This document shows positions 13,558 to 20,180 of a stretch of DNA of 27,760 nucleotides, piece by piece. The notes beneath the pieces were generated by a model, which saw only the letters and a list, made by a program, of their open reading frames with translations, did no database searches and was not told where the DNA came from. The position numbers and the translations under genes are program-made. The DNA comes from a virus. How positions within the stretch are numbered: the stretch's first letter is position 1; each line of letters opens with the position of its first letter. The stretch covers positions 1-27,760 of IMG/VR virus record IMGVR_UViG_3300017743_001850; one strand, given 5' to 3'.

Positions 13558-14587
13558 TGTAGGAAACGTAGATCGTGCGGTAGGATGGAGAGAGATACTC
13601 AGAGATGAGGCCTCTATTCGTCCTACCACGGGTCAGGATGTAGTGTCTAAGGATGACCTTCGCACGGGTGAAGGTCGCCTTCAGGTACGTTTTGTTGATG
13701 ATTCTAAGTTAAGAATGACTGAACATACCCGTATCGTGATAGATAATGTGGTATTTGATGATGATCCCAGTAAATCAGACCTTGCCATGACCTTTGCACA
13801 GGGTACAGCAAGATTCATATCAGGTGAACTGGGTAAGGTCAATAAAGAGAATGTACGCCTACGAACCCCTACCGCATCCATCGGTATTCGGGGAACAGAC
13901 TTCACAGTAACCGTAGATGAACTAGGACAGACCCTCGTAGTCCTATTACCAGATATCAACGGAGTTTCGTCTGGTGAGATCATTGTATCTACTATGGCTG
14001 GTGAGGTTGTCTTAAACGAACCCTTCCAAGCAACCAACACTTATGTTGCCGAGGAACCACCAAGTAATCCTGCCATCCTAGATCTGACTCTGGACATGTT
14101 GAACAACATCATGATCATCAACCCACCCAAGAAGAAAGAAACTGAGGAAGAGTTATTACTATCGACCAACGCAAGTCGAAACATCAACCCCCTTGACATA
14201 GACTTCCTTGATCAAGACTTGTTAGCAAACGAAGATTTGGAACGAGACTATCTGGAGTTCACTGAGTTGGATATCAACTTCCTTGATGTTGAACTACTGG
14301 AAGATTTACTTGATGCTTATAATAGTCTTGATGAGGAACTACTACAGGAACGACAAAGCACCGGAGAACTGTCTCTAGAGGGCACAGAGGAGGGCTTTGA
14401 TACTGTTACTCAGTTTGCTACCATAGTAGAGGGTGACAAGGTCACGGTGGGACGAGCGGTCAATGACATCGCAGAGATCCGAGTAGACAAGGGTGCATCC
14501 ACCCTTATAAATATGTCACAAGACGGTAAGCAACTTGACCCAGTCAAGATAAATGGACAAGACACAGTGATAAACATAATACAATGA
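13478..14587 (+). CDS. FecR-domain periplasmic protein
   Basis: 369 aa from ATG 13478; ATG 13502 is an alternative start. A signal peptide ends near VSTLHA. Residues about 50-170 are a FecR domain: RTGEGRLQVRFVDDSKLRM, later QGTARFISG and the hallmark RTPTASIGIRGTDFTV. The next 120 residues are acidic, with repeated LDIDFLDQDLL-like units, and the tail (GASTLINMSQDGK, INGQDTVINI) again looks curlin-like. FecR domains are periplasmic sensors or ligand-binding modules; in bacteria they are often next to CHASE2 cyclases, as here (4-bp overlap). A role linking the secreted protein to the cyclase is inference. No sigma factor or FecA gene is nearby, so classical FecR anti-sigma action is unlikely. 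Confidence 0.85.
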   Translation: MVREQAQLMLLFVSASLIPVSTLHASDVGNVDRAVGWREILRDEASIRPTTGQDVVSKDDLRTGEGRLQVRFVDDSKLRMTEHTRIVIDNVVFDDDPSKSDLAMTFAQGTARFISGELGKVNKENVRLRTPTASIGIRGTDFTVTVDELGQTLVVLLPDINGVSSGEIIVSTMAGEVVLNEPFQATNTYVAEEPPSNPAILDLTLDMLNNIMIINPPKKKETEEELLLSTNASRNINPLDIDFLDQDLLANEDLERDYLEFTELDINFLDVELLEDLLDAYNSLDEELLQERQSTGELSLEGTEEGFDTVTQFATIVEGDKVTVGRAVNDIAEIRVDKGASTLINMSQDGKQLDPVKINGQDTVINIIQ

Positions 14588-16410
14588 AGACATGGCATGT
14601 ACTTGTTACTCTTATTGTCATGGTGACAATAAGGTTATTAGACCCCTTTCTACTGGAGAGTGCAAGACTCTCTTTCTTTGACTCTATGCAACGGTCACAG
14701 GAGGTGTCCGTATCAGAACAGATTGTACTGGTAGATATAGATGAGAAGGCCCTAGACAAGCTGGGGCAGTATCCCATACCCCGTGAGACGCTTGGTCAGG
14801 AAATCGACAAGATGGGTGAGAGTCTGATCGGTATCAACATCTTGTTTTCGGAGGAAGACAGGTGGGGTGGTGACGATGACTTTGCTGATATATTGTCATT
14901 CAAACAGTCTGTTGTTGCGATCACACCATCTAATCGGACGAAAACTGACTACAGACCACCACGGATAGGAGTTGCCGCTTTTGGTGACAAAGCGGTAGAA
15001 TCTTTCCTCTTTCCTTCCGCTGGTATGTTATTCGCACAAGAGAAAATCCATAGTGCTGCGTGGGGTTATGGGACAATATCTTCGGCACAAGACATCGACG
15101 GTATTGTTCGGAGACAACCTTTACTGGTAAACTTTGATGACCGACTGTACCCTGCCTTTGCATTAGACATACTCAGGGTCGCGGCAGGAGACATATCCTA
15201 CCAGATATCCACGGATGACTATGGCATTGAGTTTGTGCGTATCCCGGCCTTCAAGTCGGTTGTGACGGACAGTACTGGTAATGTCAATATCGCATACTGG
15301 AACAAGTTCAAGAGATACTCATTGGTTGATATGGATCAGATACCAGACGGGTCAATCGCAATATTAGGTGCTACCTTTGAAGGATCTAATGTGGTCTCTA
15401 CACCGATGGGATCTATGTACCCCCATGACATTCAGGCAAACCTAATCAAGACTATGATCGATGGAGTGGTCATCAAGAGACCCGATGAATTTATTTTGTA
15501 TGAGCTCTTGACAACTTTGGTTTTATGTGTTATACTCTTAGCTCTGCTCAAGGCGAGTACTATACCAGTATCCGGTATGTGTTTTGCTGTCTTCATTGCA
15601 GGTTCTTACTACTTTGCAACAGACACATTCTCTACTTTCTTTTATCTAGTCGATCCGGTATTCCCTATTCTGACCATGATCATAGTATTCGCACACGGCT
15701 CCTTTGTACAGTTCTACACTCAGTTCAAAGCAAAGCAGATGATCAAGGGACAGTTTGGCACATACCTGTCCCCTGATATGGTGAATATGCTTGCGGAAGA
15801 TCCTAGTCTGATGAAACTAGGTGGAGAGAAGAAGGAGATGTCATTTCTCTTCATGGACATCGTGGGGTTCACACCCATCTCTGAACACTATAAGAACAAT
15901 GACGATCCTGAAGGACTGGTCACATTGATCAACAACTATCTCAATGAAATGACAAATATTATTTTGAAAAATGGTGGAACTATTGATAAATACATGGGCG
16001 ATTGTATCATGGCATTTTGGAACGCACCACTACCTTGTAACAACCACGCAGAGATGGCAGTCAAATCTGCAATAGAGATAGAAGAGAAGACTAATGTACT
16101 TAGACAACGATTTCTTGACGAAGGTCTACCCCCCATCAATGTCGGTACTGGTGTCAATACAGGTGATTGCATTGTTGGTAATATGGGTAGTGAATCTCGC
16201 TTTGACTACAGTGTTATCGGAGACTCTGTCAACCTTGCCGCCCGCCTTGAAGCAACAGCAGCTCGCGGAGAATACATCGACAATAAGACCATCTATTCCA
16301 GTTTTACCAAAGATCAACTCATAGACATCAAGTCCAAATCGATAGGCCAGATCAAGGTCAAGGGTAAGGAAGAGATGATAGACATATATACTCATGATAC
16401 AGGTAGTTGA
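14584..16410 (+). CDS. CHASE2-domain class III adenylate cyclase
   Basis: 608 aa. TM1 is at about 4-22; residues about 30-300 are an extracytoplasmic CHASE2 domain (VLVDIDEKALDKLGQYPIPR, later GGDDDFAD and VRRQPLL); TM2-4 lie at about 304-375, and the cyclase domain at about 417-590. Catalytic residues are in place: metal ligands D425 (FMDIVGFT) and D473, purine-contacting K469 (IDKYMGD) and S543, and N550 and R554 in GDSVNLAARLE. The Lys predicts ATP as substrate, so cyclic AMP as product. Cyclase genes are rare in phages. The gene follows the FecR gene by a 4-bp overlap and overlaps the next gene by 17 bp. It may raise host cAMP in response to the periplasmic state. All catalytic residues suggest an active enzyme. 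Confidence 0.95.
   Translation: MKTWHVLVTLIVMVTIRLLDPFLLESARLSFFDSMQRSQEVSVSEQIVLVDIDEKALDKLGQYPIPRETLGQEIDKMGESLIGINILFSEEDRWGGDDDFADILSFKQSVVAITPSNRTKTDYRPPRIGVAAFGDKAVESFLFPSAGMLFAQEKIHSAAWGYGTISSAQDIDGIVRRQPLLVNFDDRLYPAFALDILRVAAGDISYQISTDDYGIEFVRIPAFKSVVTDSTGNVNIAYWNKFKRYSLVDMDQIPDGSIAILGATFEGSNVVSTPMGSMYPHDIQANLIKTMIDGVVIKRPDEFILYELLTTLVLCVILLALLKASTIPVSGMCFAVFIAGSYYFATDTFSTFFYLVDPVFPILTMIIVFAHGSFVQFYTQFKAKQMIKGQFGTYLSPDMVNMLAEDPSLMKLGGEKKEMSFLFMDIVGFTPISEHYKNNDDPEGLVTLINNYLNEMTNIILKNGGTIDKYMGDCIMAFWNAPLPCNNHAEMAVKSAIEIEEKTNVLRQRFLDEGLPPINVGTGVNTGDCIVGNMGSESRFDYSVIGDSVNLAARLEATAARGEYIDNKTIYSSFTKDQLIDIKSKSIGQIKVKGKEEMIDIYTHDTGS
15508..15536 (+). promoter_or_regulatory. Possible promoter inside the cyclase gene
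   Basis: TTGACA at 15508-15513, a 17-bp spacer and TATACT at 15531-15536 lie in the codons of the second membrane segment. A transcript from here would carry the cyclase domain and the following oxygenase without CHASE2. It fits the geometry of the intergenic promoters but could be chance. Confidence 0.35.
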
Positions 16411-16894
16411 TAACTTTCTGGAACTTGATGCCTTTGATGAACTGGTACAGGCATATCATGAGTGTCGCATGTATAGTGCCTACGACTATGGTGAGAGACG
16501 AGGTGGTGCATACTATGCGGTAGCAGACTGGATAGATTGTTACCGTAGCGATAACCTCAGATATGCGTTTGACGATATCTCGACACAAATCAATGAGGTG
16601 CTAGGTGTCAAAGTCCAGTTGATGACATTTTTCCGACACCCCTTTGAGACCTTTCCTACCCTAGAGGGCCGTGGTGCGAATATCCCACAACACATTGATC
16701 GTAACTTCGAGAGGTCTGGTGTACTCTACATGCTTGGTGCAGAGGGACAAGGGACTACCGTGAAGGATGAGTATGTTGAGTGGGTAGAGAATCGTGCCAT
16801 TGCCTTTGATGCCCAGACCCTCCACAATCCACACTTCGGTGGCGCAGACCGTATCTCCCTCACATTTTTCGGAACTAATACGAAAAAGTTATAA
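16394..16894 (+). CDS. 2OG-Fe(II) oxygenase (prolyl-4-hydroxylase-like)
   Basis: 166 aa. The metal site is H100-x-D102 (IPQHIDRN) and H144 (TLHNPHFGG), with R153 (ADRISLTFF) as the 2-oxoglutarate anchor, in the order expected for the family. The core between them (GVLYMLG, EWVENRAIAFDAQTLHNP) supplies the jelly-roll strands. Length fits the small phage members. It is the last gene of the operon, overlapping the cyclase stop by 17 bp; a role with the curli/cyclase genes is not shown. Substrate unknown. Confidence 0.75.
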   Translation: MIQVVDNFLELDAFDELVQAYHECRMYSAYDYGERRGGAYYAVADWIDCYRSDNLRYAFDDISTQINEVLGVKVQLMTFFRHPFETFPTLEGRGANIPQHIDRNFERSGVLYMLGAEGQGTTVKDEYVEWVENRAIAFDAQTLHNPHFGGADRISLTFFGTNTKKL

Positions 16895-16923
16895 GCATAT
16901 AACAAAATGATCTAATAAAGTGC

Positions 16924-16952
16924 TTGCACTTATTGTCAAAACATCATATAAT
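16924..16952 (+). promoter_or_regulatory. Sigma70-type promoter
   Basis: TTGCAC at 16924-16929 and TATAAT at 16947-16952, spacer 17 bp. AAGTGC-TT-GCACTT (16918-16931) makes a 6-bp inverted repeat over the -35 box. The leader GAAATTGAGAGAGTTAAG resembles those at 9392 and 17474. Serves the gene at 16981. Confidence 0.75.
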
Positions 16953-16980
16953 AGTGTTTTGAAATTGAGAGAGTTAAGTT

Positions 16981-17169
16981 ATGAGATTTACCGAGAAAGA
17001 GTTCCTTGAGTACTTAGAGTCCAAACTGGCTGTTGAAGTTTGTCCGATGCGTATCCGTCAACTTGAAGGCAAGATATTCAAGATCAAGATGGAACGCCGT
17101 CTGCCCGTCACCAACCCTGAGTTGATCTTAAACCCTGCAAAACCAGCCTACATGGTGAGAGTAAAGTAA
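16981..17169 (+). CDS. Hypothetical, 62 aa
   Basis: ATG 16981 preceded by GAGAGAG. A small basic protein with helical N-terminus (EKEFLEYLESKLAVEVCPMR) and a short C-terminal part ending NPAKPAYMVRVK. One-base overlap with the next gene (TAATG). No family recognised; its own sigma70-type promoter suggests early expression. Confidence 0.7.
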   Translation: MRFTEKEFLEYLESKLAVEVCPMRIRQLEGKIFKIKMERRLPVTNPELILNPAKPAYMVRVK

Positions 17170-17441
17170 TGGCATACTATAGTTATGAAGCAATGAAGTT
17201 GCGAAGACCGATTGGGTGTTTCACTGAAAAAGAGGTGGGTAACTACTTCGAGTACTCTTTGAATGCCGACGAGGTGTTCGCTGAGTATCCTCACATCGTA
17301 TGGGTTGGAGGGCCTGGGCAAGGTTATCGTTATGCTAACGTCAAGAAGACCGTGGCGTACATCGTGGTCGATGAAGACGAACACGGCGCTCCCGTCGAAG
17401 AGAAGTGGTCTTTGAAAAAAAATGAGAAATATTTCTACTAG
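17169..17441 (+). CDS. Hypothetical, 90 aa
   Basis: Starts at the ATG overlapping the previous stop. Mixed alpha/beta protein with YFEYSLNADEVFAEYPHIVW and a conserved-looking GGPGQGYRYANVKKTVAYIVV strand. No known motif was recognised and no membrane segment is present. The gene ends 5 bp before the next promoter. Function unknown. Confidence 0.7.
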   Translation: MAYYSYEAMKLRRPIGCFTEKEVGNYFEYSLNADEVFAEYPHIVWVGGPGQGYRYANVKKTVAYIVVDEDEHGAPVEEKWSLKKNEKYFY

Positions 17442-17445
17442 GCTG

Positions 17446-17474
17446 TTGACATTTGTTGCTGACTAGTGTAAAAT
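17446..17474 (+). promoter_or_regulatory. Sigma70-type promoter with conserved leader
   Basis: TTGACA at 17446-17451 and TAAAAT at 17469-17474, spacer 17 bp. The stretch TTGACATTTGTTGCTGA (17446-17462) is identical to 19689-19705. The leader to 17499 matches the one at 9387-9417 and contains the Shine-Dalgarno sequence GAAAGGAAG. Confidence 0.82.
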
Positions 17475-17507
17475 ACTTGTATTGATAATGAGAAAGGAAG
17501 TATAGAT

Positions 17508-17837
17508 ATGGGAATGACAATTAGAATTTTTCGGAGTGATCTCGGTGACGGTACCAACGGTGGTGTATCATCTTACTCGCGTACACTGTGTGTCACCAAC
17601 TGTGAAGGCCCCTTTGAGCCTAGTGAGGGTTCCCCTGCGGTTAAACTCGTGATGGCAGAACCTATCGGTGGTCGTAAGATTCTCCGGTTGATCCCTGAGT
17701 GCGCGGAAGGCAAGGGAACTATGTTCGGAGGCAACTACGGTTCGACTTCGGATTCACGATTCTCGCAACTGTGCGAAAAGTTACTTGGTAGTGCCTTCTA
17801 CGGTGCTGTCGCAATTCATGACCGAGTGGAGGGTTAG
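17508..17837 (+). CDS. Hypothetical, 109 aa
   Basis: ATG 17508 lies 7 bp after GAAAGGAAG; ATG 17514 is a close alternative. A Gly/Ser-rich protein (SDLGDGTNGGVSSYSRTL) with several cysteines (LCVTNCEG, PECAEGK, QLCEKLL). The first 40 residues are glycine-rich and the rest is mixed alpha/beta. No zinc-finger pattern can be made out with confidence. It heads an early-type transcript that also includes the DUF932 gene. Function unknown. Confidence 0.72.
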   Translation: MGMTIRIFRSDLGDGTNGGVSSYSRTLCVTNCEGPFEPSEGSPAVKLVMAEPIGGRKILRLIPECAEGKGTMFGGNYGSTSDSRFSQLCEKLLGSAFYGAVAIHDRVEG

Positions 17838-18062
17838 ATGTTAGTTAATGGATTGAAGGGTGTTGATCTCAGCACCGGACTACGGGTTGAGATCGCTCTC
17901 AACTATAAAGAGATGCAACTTGTTTTGGATCAAAGTGAGACTGTCAACGAAAGTTGGGAACTCATGTGCGATGCCGTTTTGGAACGCACTGGTCGCCAGA
18001 TCAAAGGTGCAATGGATTTGAATTACATCGTGGTAAACGGTGTCGAGAAAGTTTTTCACTAG
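17838..18062 (+). CDS. Hypothetical, 74 aa
   Basis: ATG 17838 directly follows the previous stop, with GTGGAGGG upstream. Residues 20-60 are helical (EIALNYKEMQLVLDQSE, then WELMCDAVLERTGRQI). No known motif. It is followed after 9 bp by the DUF932 gene with its own AGGAG site, so the three genes form one transcript. Function unknown. Confidence 0.7.
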   Translation: MLVNGLKGVDLSTGLRVEIALNYKEMQLVLDQSETVNESWELMCDAVLERTGRQIKGAMDLNYIVVNGVEKVFH

Positions 18063-18071
18063 GAGAAGAAA

Positions 18072-19040
18072 ATGAGTCATGAAATTGAAATGATAGACGG
18101 TCAAGCGCAGATGGCATATGCGGGTGATGTCCCGTGGCACGGTCTGGGTACCAAGGTCGCGGCAGACCTATCACCCCAACAGATTATGCAACAGGCTGGT
18201 CTGGATTGGACGGTACAGAAAGAAGTTCTGACTACCGCATCAGGTGTTGAACTTGAGTCTCAGAAGGCGCTCGTGCGTACATCTGACAACAAGGTTCTAG
18301 ACATCGTCGGTGAGAACTGGGAACCTGTTCAGAACGAAGAGGCGTTTGAGTTCTTCTCTGAGTACTGCGCTGCGGGTGACATGGAAATGCACACTGCTGG
18401 TTCACTCAAAGGTGGTCAGATGGTCTGGGGTCTTGCAAAAGTCAAGGAGTCGTTTGACATTCTTGGTGGCGACCAAGTCGATTCCTACCTGTTGTTCTCA
18501 AACCCACACATGTACGGTAAGTCAGTCGATGTTCGATTTACTCCGATTCGCGTGGTCTGCAACAACACCCTGACCCTATCTCTGGGACAGAAGGTTGCGA
18601 ACTCTTGCAAGATCAACCACCGCTCTCAGTTCAACCCTAACAAGGTGAAGGTAGCACTAGGCATCGCATCCGAGAAGTTTGCGAAGTACAAAGAGACTGC
18701 TGAGTTCCTCGCATCTAAGCGATACGATATGAAGTCTCTGATCAACTACTACAACGAAGTGTTCCCGCGAACCTATGTTGGTAAGAAGCCTGTCACTGTG
18801 GAAGATTTCAAAGATCTGACCAGCAACGGTCAACTTGCACACTCCTTCTTGGAGACCCAGCCTGGTGCTGAGTTCGGTGCTGGTTCATGGTGGTCTGCAC
18901 TAAACAGTGTGACCTACTTGACTGACCACAAGATGGGTCGTGAGGTTGATACTCGTTTGACTTCTGCATGGTTTGGTCAGAACCAGACTCGCAAAGTCAA
19001 GGCAGTTGAGAAAGCAGTGGAATATGCCCTCGCCTCTTAA
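18072..19040 (+). CDS. DUF932 (phage/plasmid-like TIGR03299) protein
   Basis: 322 aa, with AGGAG 6 bp before the ATG. The opening MAYAGDVPWHGLGTKV, and the later IRVVCNNTLTLSLG plus the histidine-bearing INHRSQFN, are typical of the DUF932/TIGR03299 family. The family occurs in phages and plasmids in many genomes; its function is not established. It is full length compared with the family (about 300-350 aa). The 3' end overlaps the next gene by 17 bp. Confidence 0.88.
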   Translation: MSHEIEMIDGQAQMAYAGDVPWHGLGTKVAADLSPQQIMQQAGLDWTVQKEVLTTASGVELESQKALVRTSDNKVLDIVGENWEPVQNEEAFEFFSEYCAAGDMEMHTAGSLKGGQMVWGLAKVKESFDILGGDQVDSYLLFSNPHMYGKSVDVRFTPIRVVCNNTLTLSLGQKVANSCKINHRSQFNPNKVKVALGIASEKFAKYKETAEFLASKRYDMKSLINYYNEVFPRTYVGKKPVTVEDFKDLTSNGQLAHSFLETQPGAEFGAGSWWSALNSVTYLTDHKMGREVDTRLTSAWFGQNQTRKVKAVEKAVEYALAS

Positions 19041-19647
19041 CACGATCAAGGTTCTGGGTGAGATCGATGTGAGTCATTACATTGATCTCTTCTCGGACAT
19101 CGATGATGCCGATTGGATGGGTGCCTTTTCTAAATTCAGTAAAAGGTACATCCCATTCTTTCAAGACTTGGATAGACTACCCCTATTGTATCCCGTACCG
19201 GAGAATCAACAGGGTAAAACGATTGAAGAATCTGCGAGTGAGTGGGACATCGCTGACCTGATCAAGTATATGAACAGTGATGACTATAAGCAAAGTGCGA
19301 TACTGCAAGGTGAGTTGTACGGTAAGTATTACCACGAGGCCTTCTTTACCAGTATCAATCAACTACTTACTGAGACGATTGGGAAGGGTGAATGTATCAT
19401 GTTTATGTTCAACCTGATGAACCCTCACTCGCAGATTGGGGAACATGCCGATGAAAGGGTTGGCAGTAATAAACGCATACATATTCCTATCATCACCCAC
19501 CCTGACATCATGTTTAGGAACAATGGTGATGAAGTGAATATGGAGGTCGGTAAGGCATACCTTGTGGATCACTCAAAACTGCATTCGGTGGACAATCCGA
19601 CTGAGGTTGAGCGGATACATATCATGCTGGATTGGAAACTTTTTTGA
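19024..19647 (+). CDS. Aspartyl/asparaginyl beta-hydroxylase-like oxygenase
   Basis: 207 aa from ATG 19024. The active-site residues stand in order: H141-x-D143 in QIGEHADERVG, R151 in KRIHIPI, H187 in DHSKLHSVDNPT and R197 in VERIHIML. The PHSQIGEHAD to HSVDNPT block is typical of the Asp/Asn beta-hydroxylase family. It would hydroxylate a peptide side chain or small molecule using Fe(II) and 2-oxoglutarate. An upstream in-frame ATG (18973) would lengthen the overlap with DUF932, so 19024 is preferred. It is the fourth oxygenase-like gene in the window. Substrate unknown. Confidence 0.75.
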   Translation: MPSPLNTIKVLGEIDVSHYIDLFSDIDDADWMGAFSKFSKRYIPFFQDLDRLPLLYPVPENQQGKTIEESASEWDIADLIKYMNSDDYKQSAILQGELYGKYYHEAFFTSINQLLTETIGKGECIMFMFNLMNPHSQIGEHADERVGSNKRIHIPIITHPDIMFRNNGDEVNMEVGKAYLVDHSKLHSVDNPTEVERIHIMLDWKLF

Positions 19648-19688
19648 AAAGTCCTTATAAATCAATGACTTGTTATTGAAAAAAGTTC

Positions 19689-19717
19689 TTGACATTTGTT
19701 GCTGAGTCGCCTATAAT
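19689..19717 (+). promoter_or_regulatory. Sigma70-type promoter
   Basis: TTGACA at 19689-19694 and TATAAT at 19712-19717, both perfect, spacer 17 bp. Shares TTGACATTTGTTGCTGA with the promoter at 17446. ATGAGAGGT before the start codon supplies the ribosome-binding site. Serves the metalloprotein and glyA genes. Confidence 0.85.
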
Positions 19718-19748
19718 ATATGTGTATTTTGAGTGATGAGAGGTTTCT

Positions 19749-20180
19749 ATGGTTCTTGTTGTTACCCGTGGTGGTCGGAAGTTGGAACGTGAGTTGGCAG
19801 AGAAAGTCTGCTACTACATGGCGAAGGCCTTGATGCCTCGTCACCGAAACATCTTCGTCTCTGTTGAGTTCCAGAAGGGTCTCGAAGAGAACGAAGATAT
19901 GATGGCATACGCGATGGATTGCGATGACCGTTGTTATGAGATTGGTGTCGATAAAGAGATCATGACCAAACACGGTCTGCGTGAGTTCATCACTGCGATG
20001 TGTCACGAAATGGTTCACGTGAAGCAGTATGTGAAGCGTGAACTGGTTGAGAAGGAAGGTAAGCAGTTGTGGAAAGGTCGTAACTGCACCGATGTTGAAT
20101 ACATGGATCAGCCATGGGAGAAGGAGGCGTATCGCCTTCAGGATAAACTAGCAACGGAAATTTGGGAAAAGGTTATTTAA
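19749..20180 (+). CDS. Zinc-metallopeptidase-like (HExxH) protein
   Basis: 143 aa. H86-E-M-V-H90 (CHEMVHVKQY) is a zinc-binding HExxH motif in a helix, preceded by a strand (CYEIGVDKEIM) and followed by a basic linker and PWEKEAYRLQDKL, whose Glu could be the third zinc ligand. The layout is like SprT-type or small phage metalloprotease-like domains. Activity and substrate are unknown. The gene has its own promoter and overlaps the glyA start by one base (TAATG). Confidence 0.7.
   Translation: MVLVVTRGGRKLERELAEKVCYYMAKALMPRHRNIFVSVEFQKGLEENEDMMAYAMDCDDRCYEIGVDKEIMTKHGLREFITAMCHEMVHVKQYVKRELVEKEGKQLWKGRNCTDVEYMDQPWEKEAYRLQDKLATEIWEKVI

Noticed and set aside
19638-19652. Hairpin ACTTTT-TTG-AAAAGT across a stop codon
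   Set aside because: Stem is A/T-rich with a single G-C pair at the end, so weak; no following U-tract. Not listed as a terminator.
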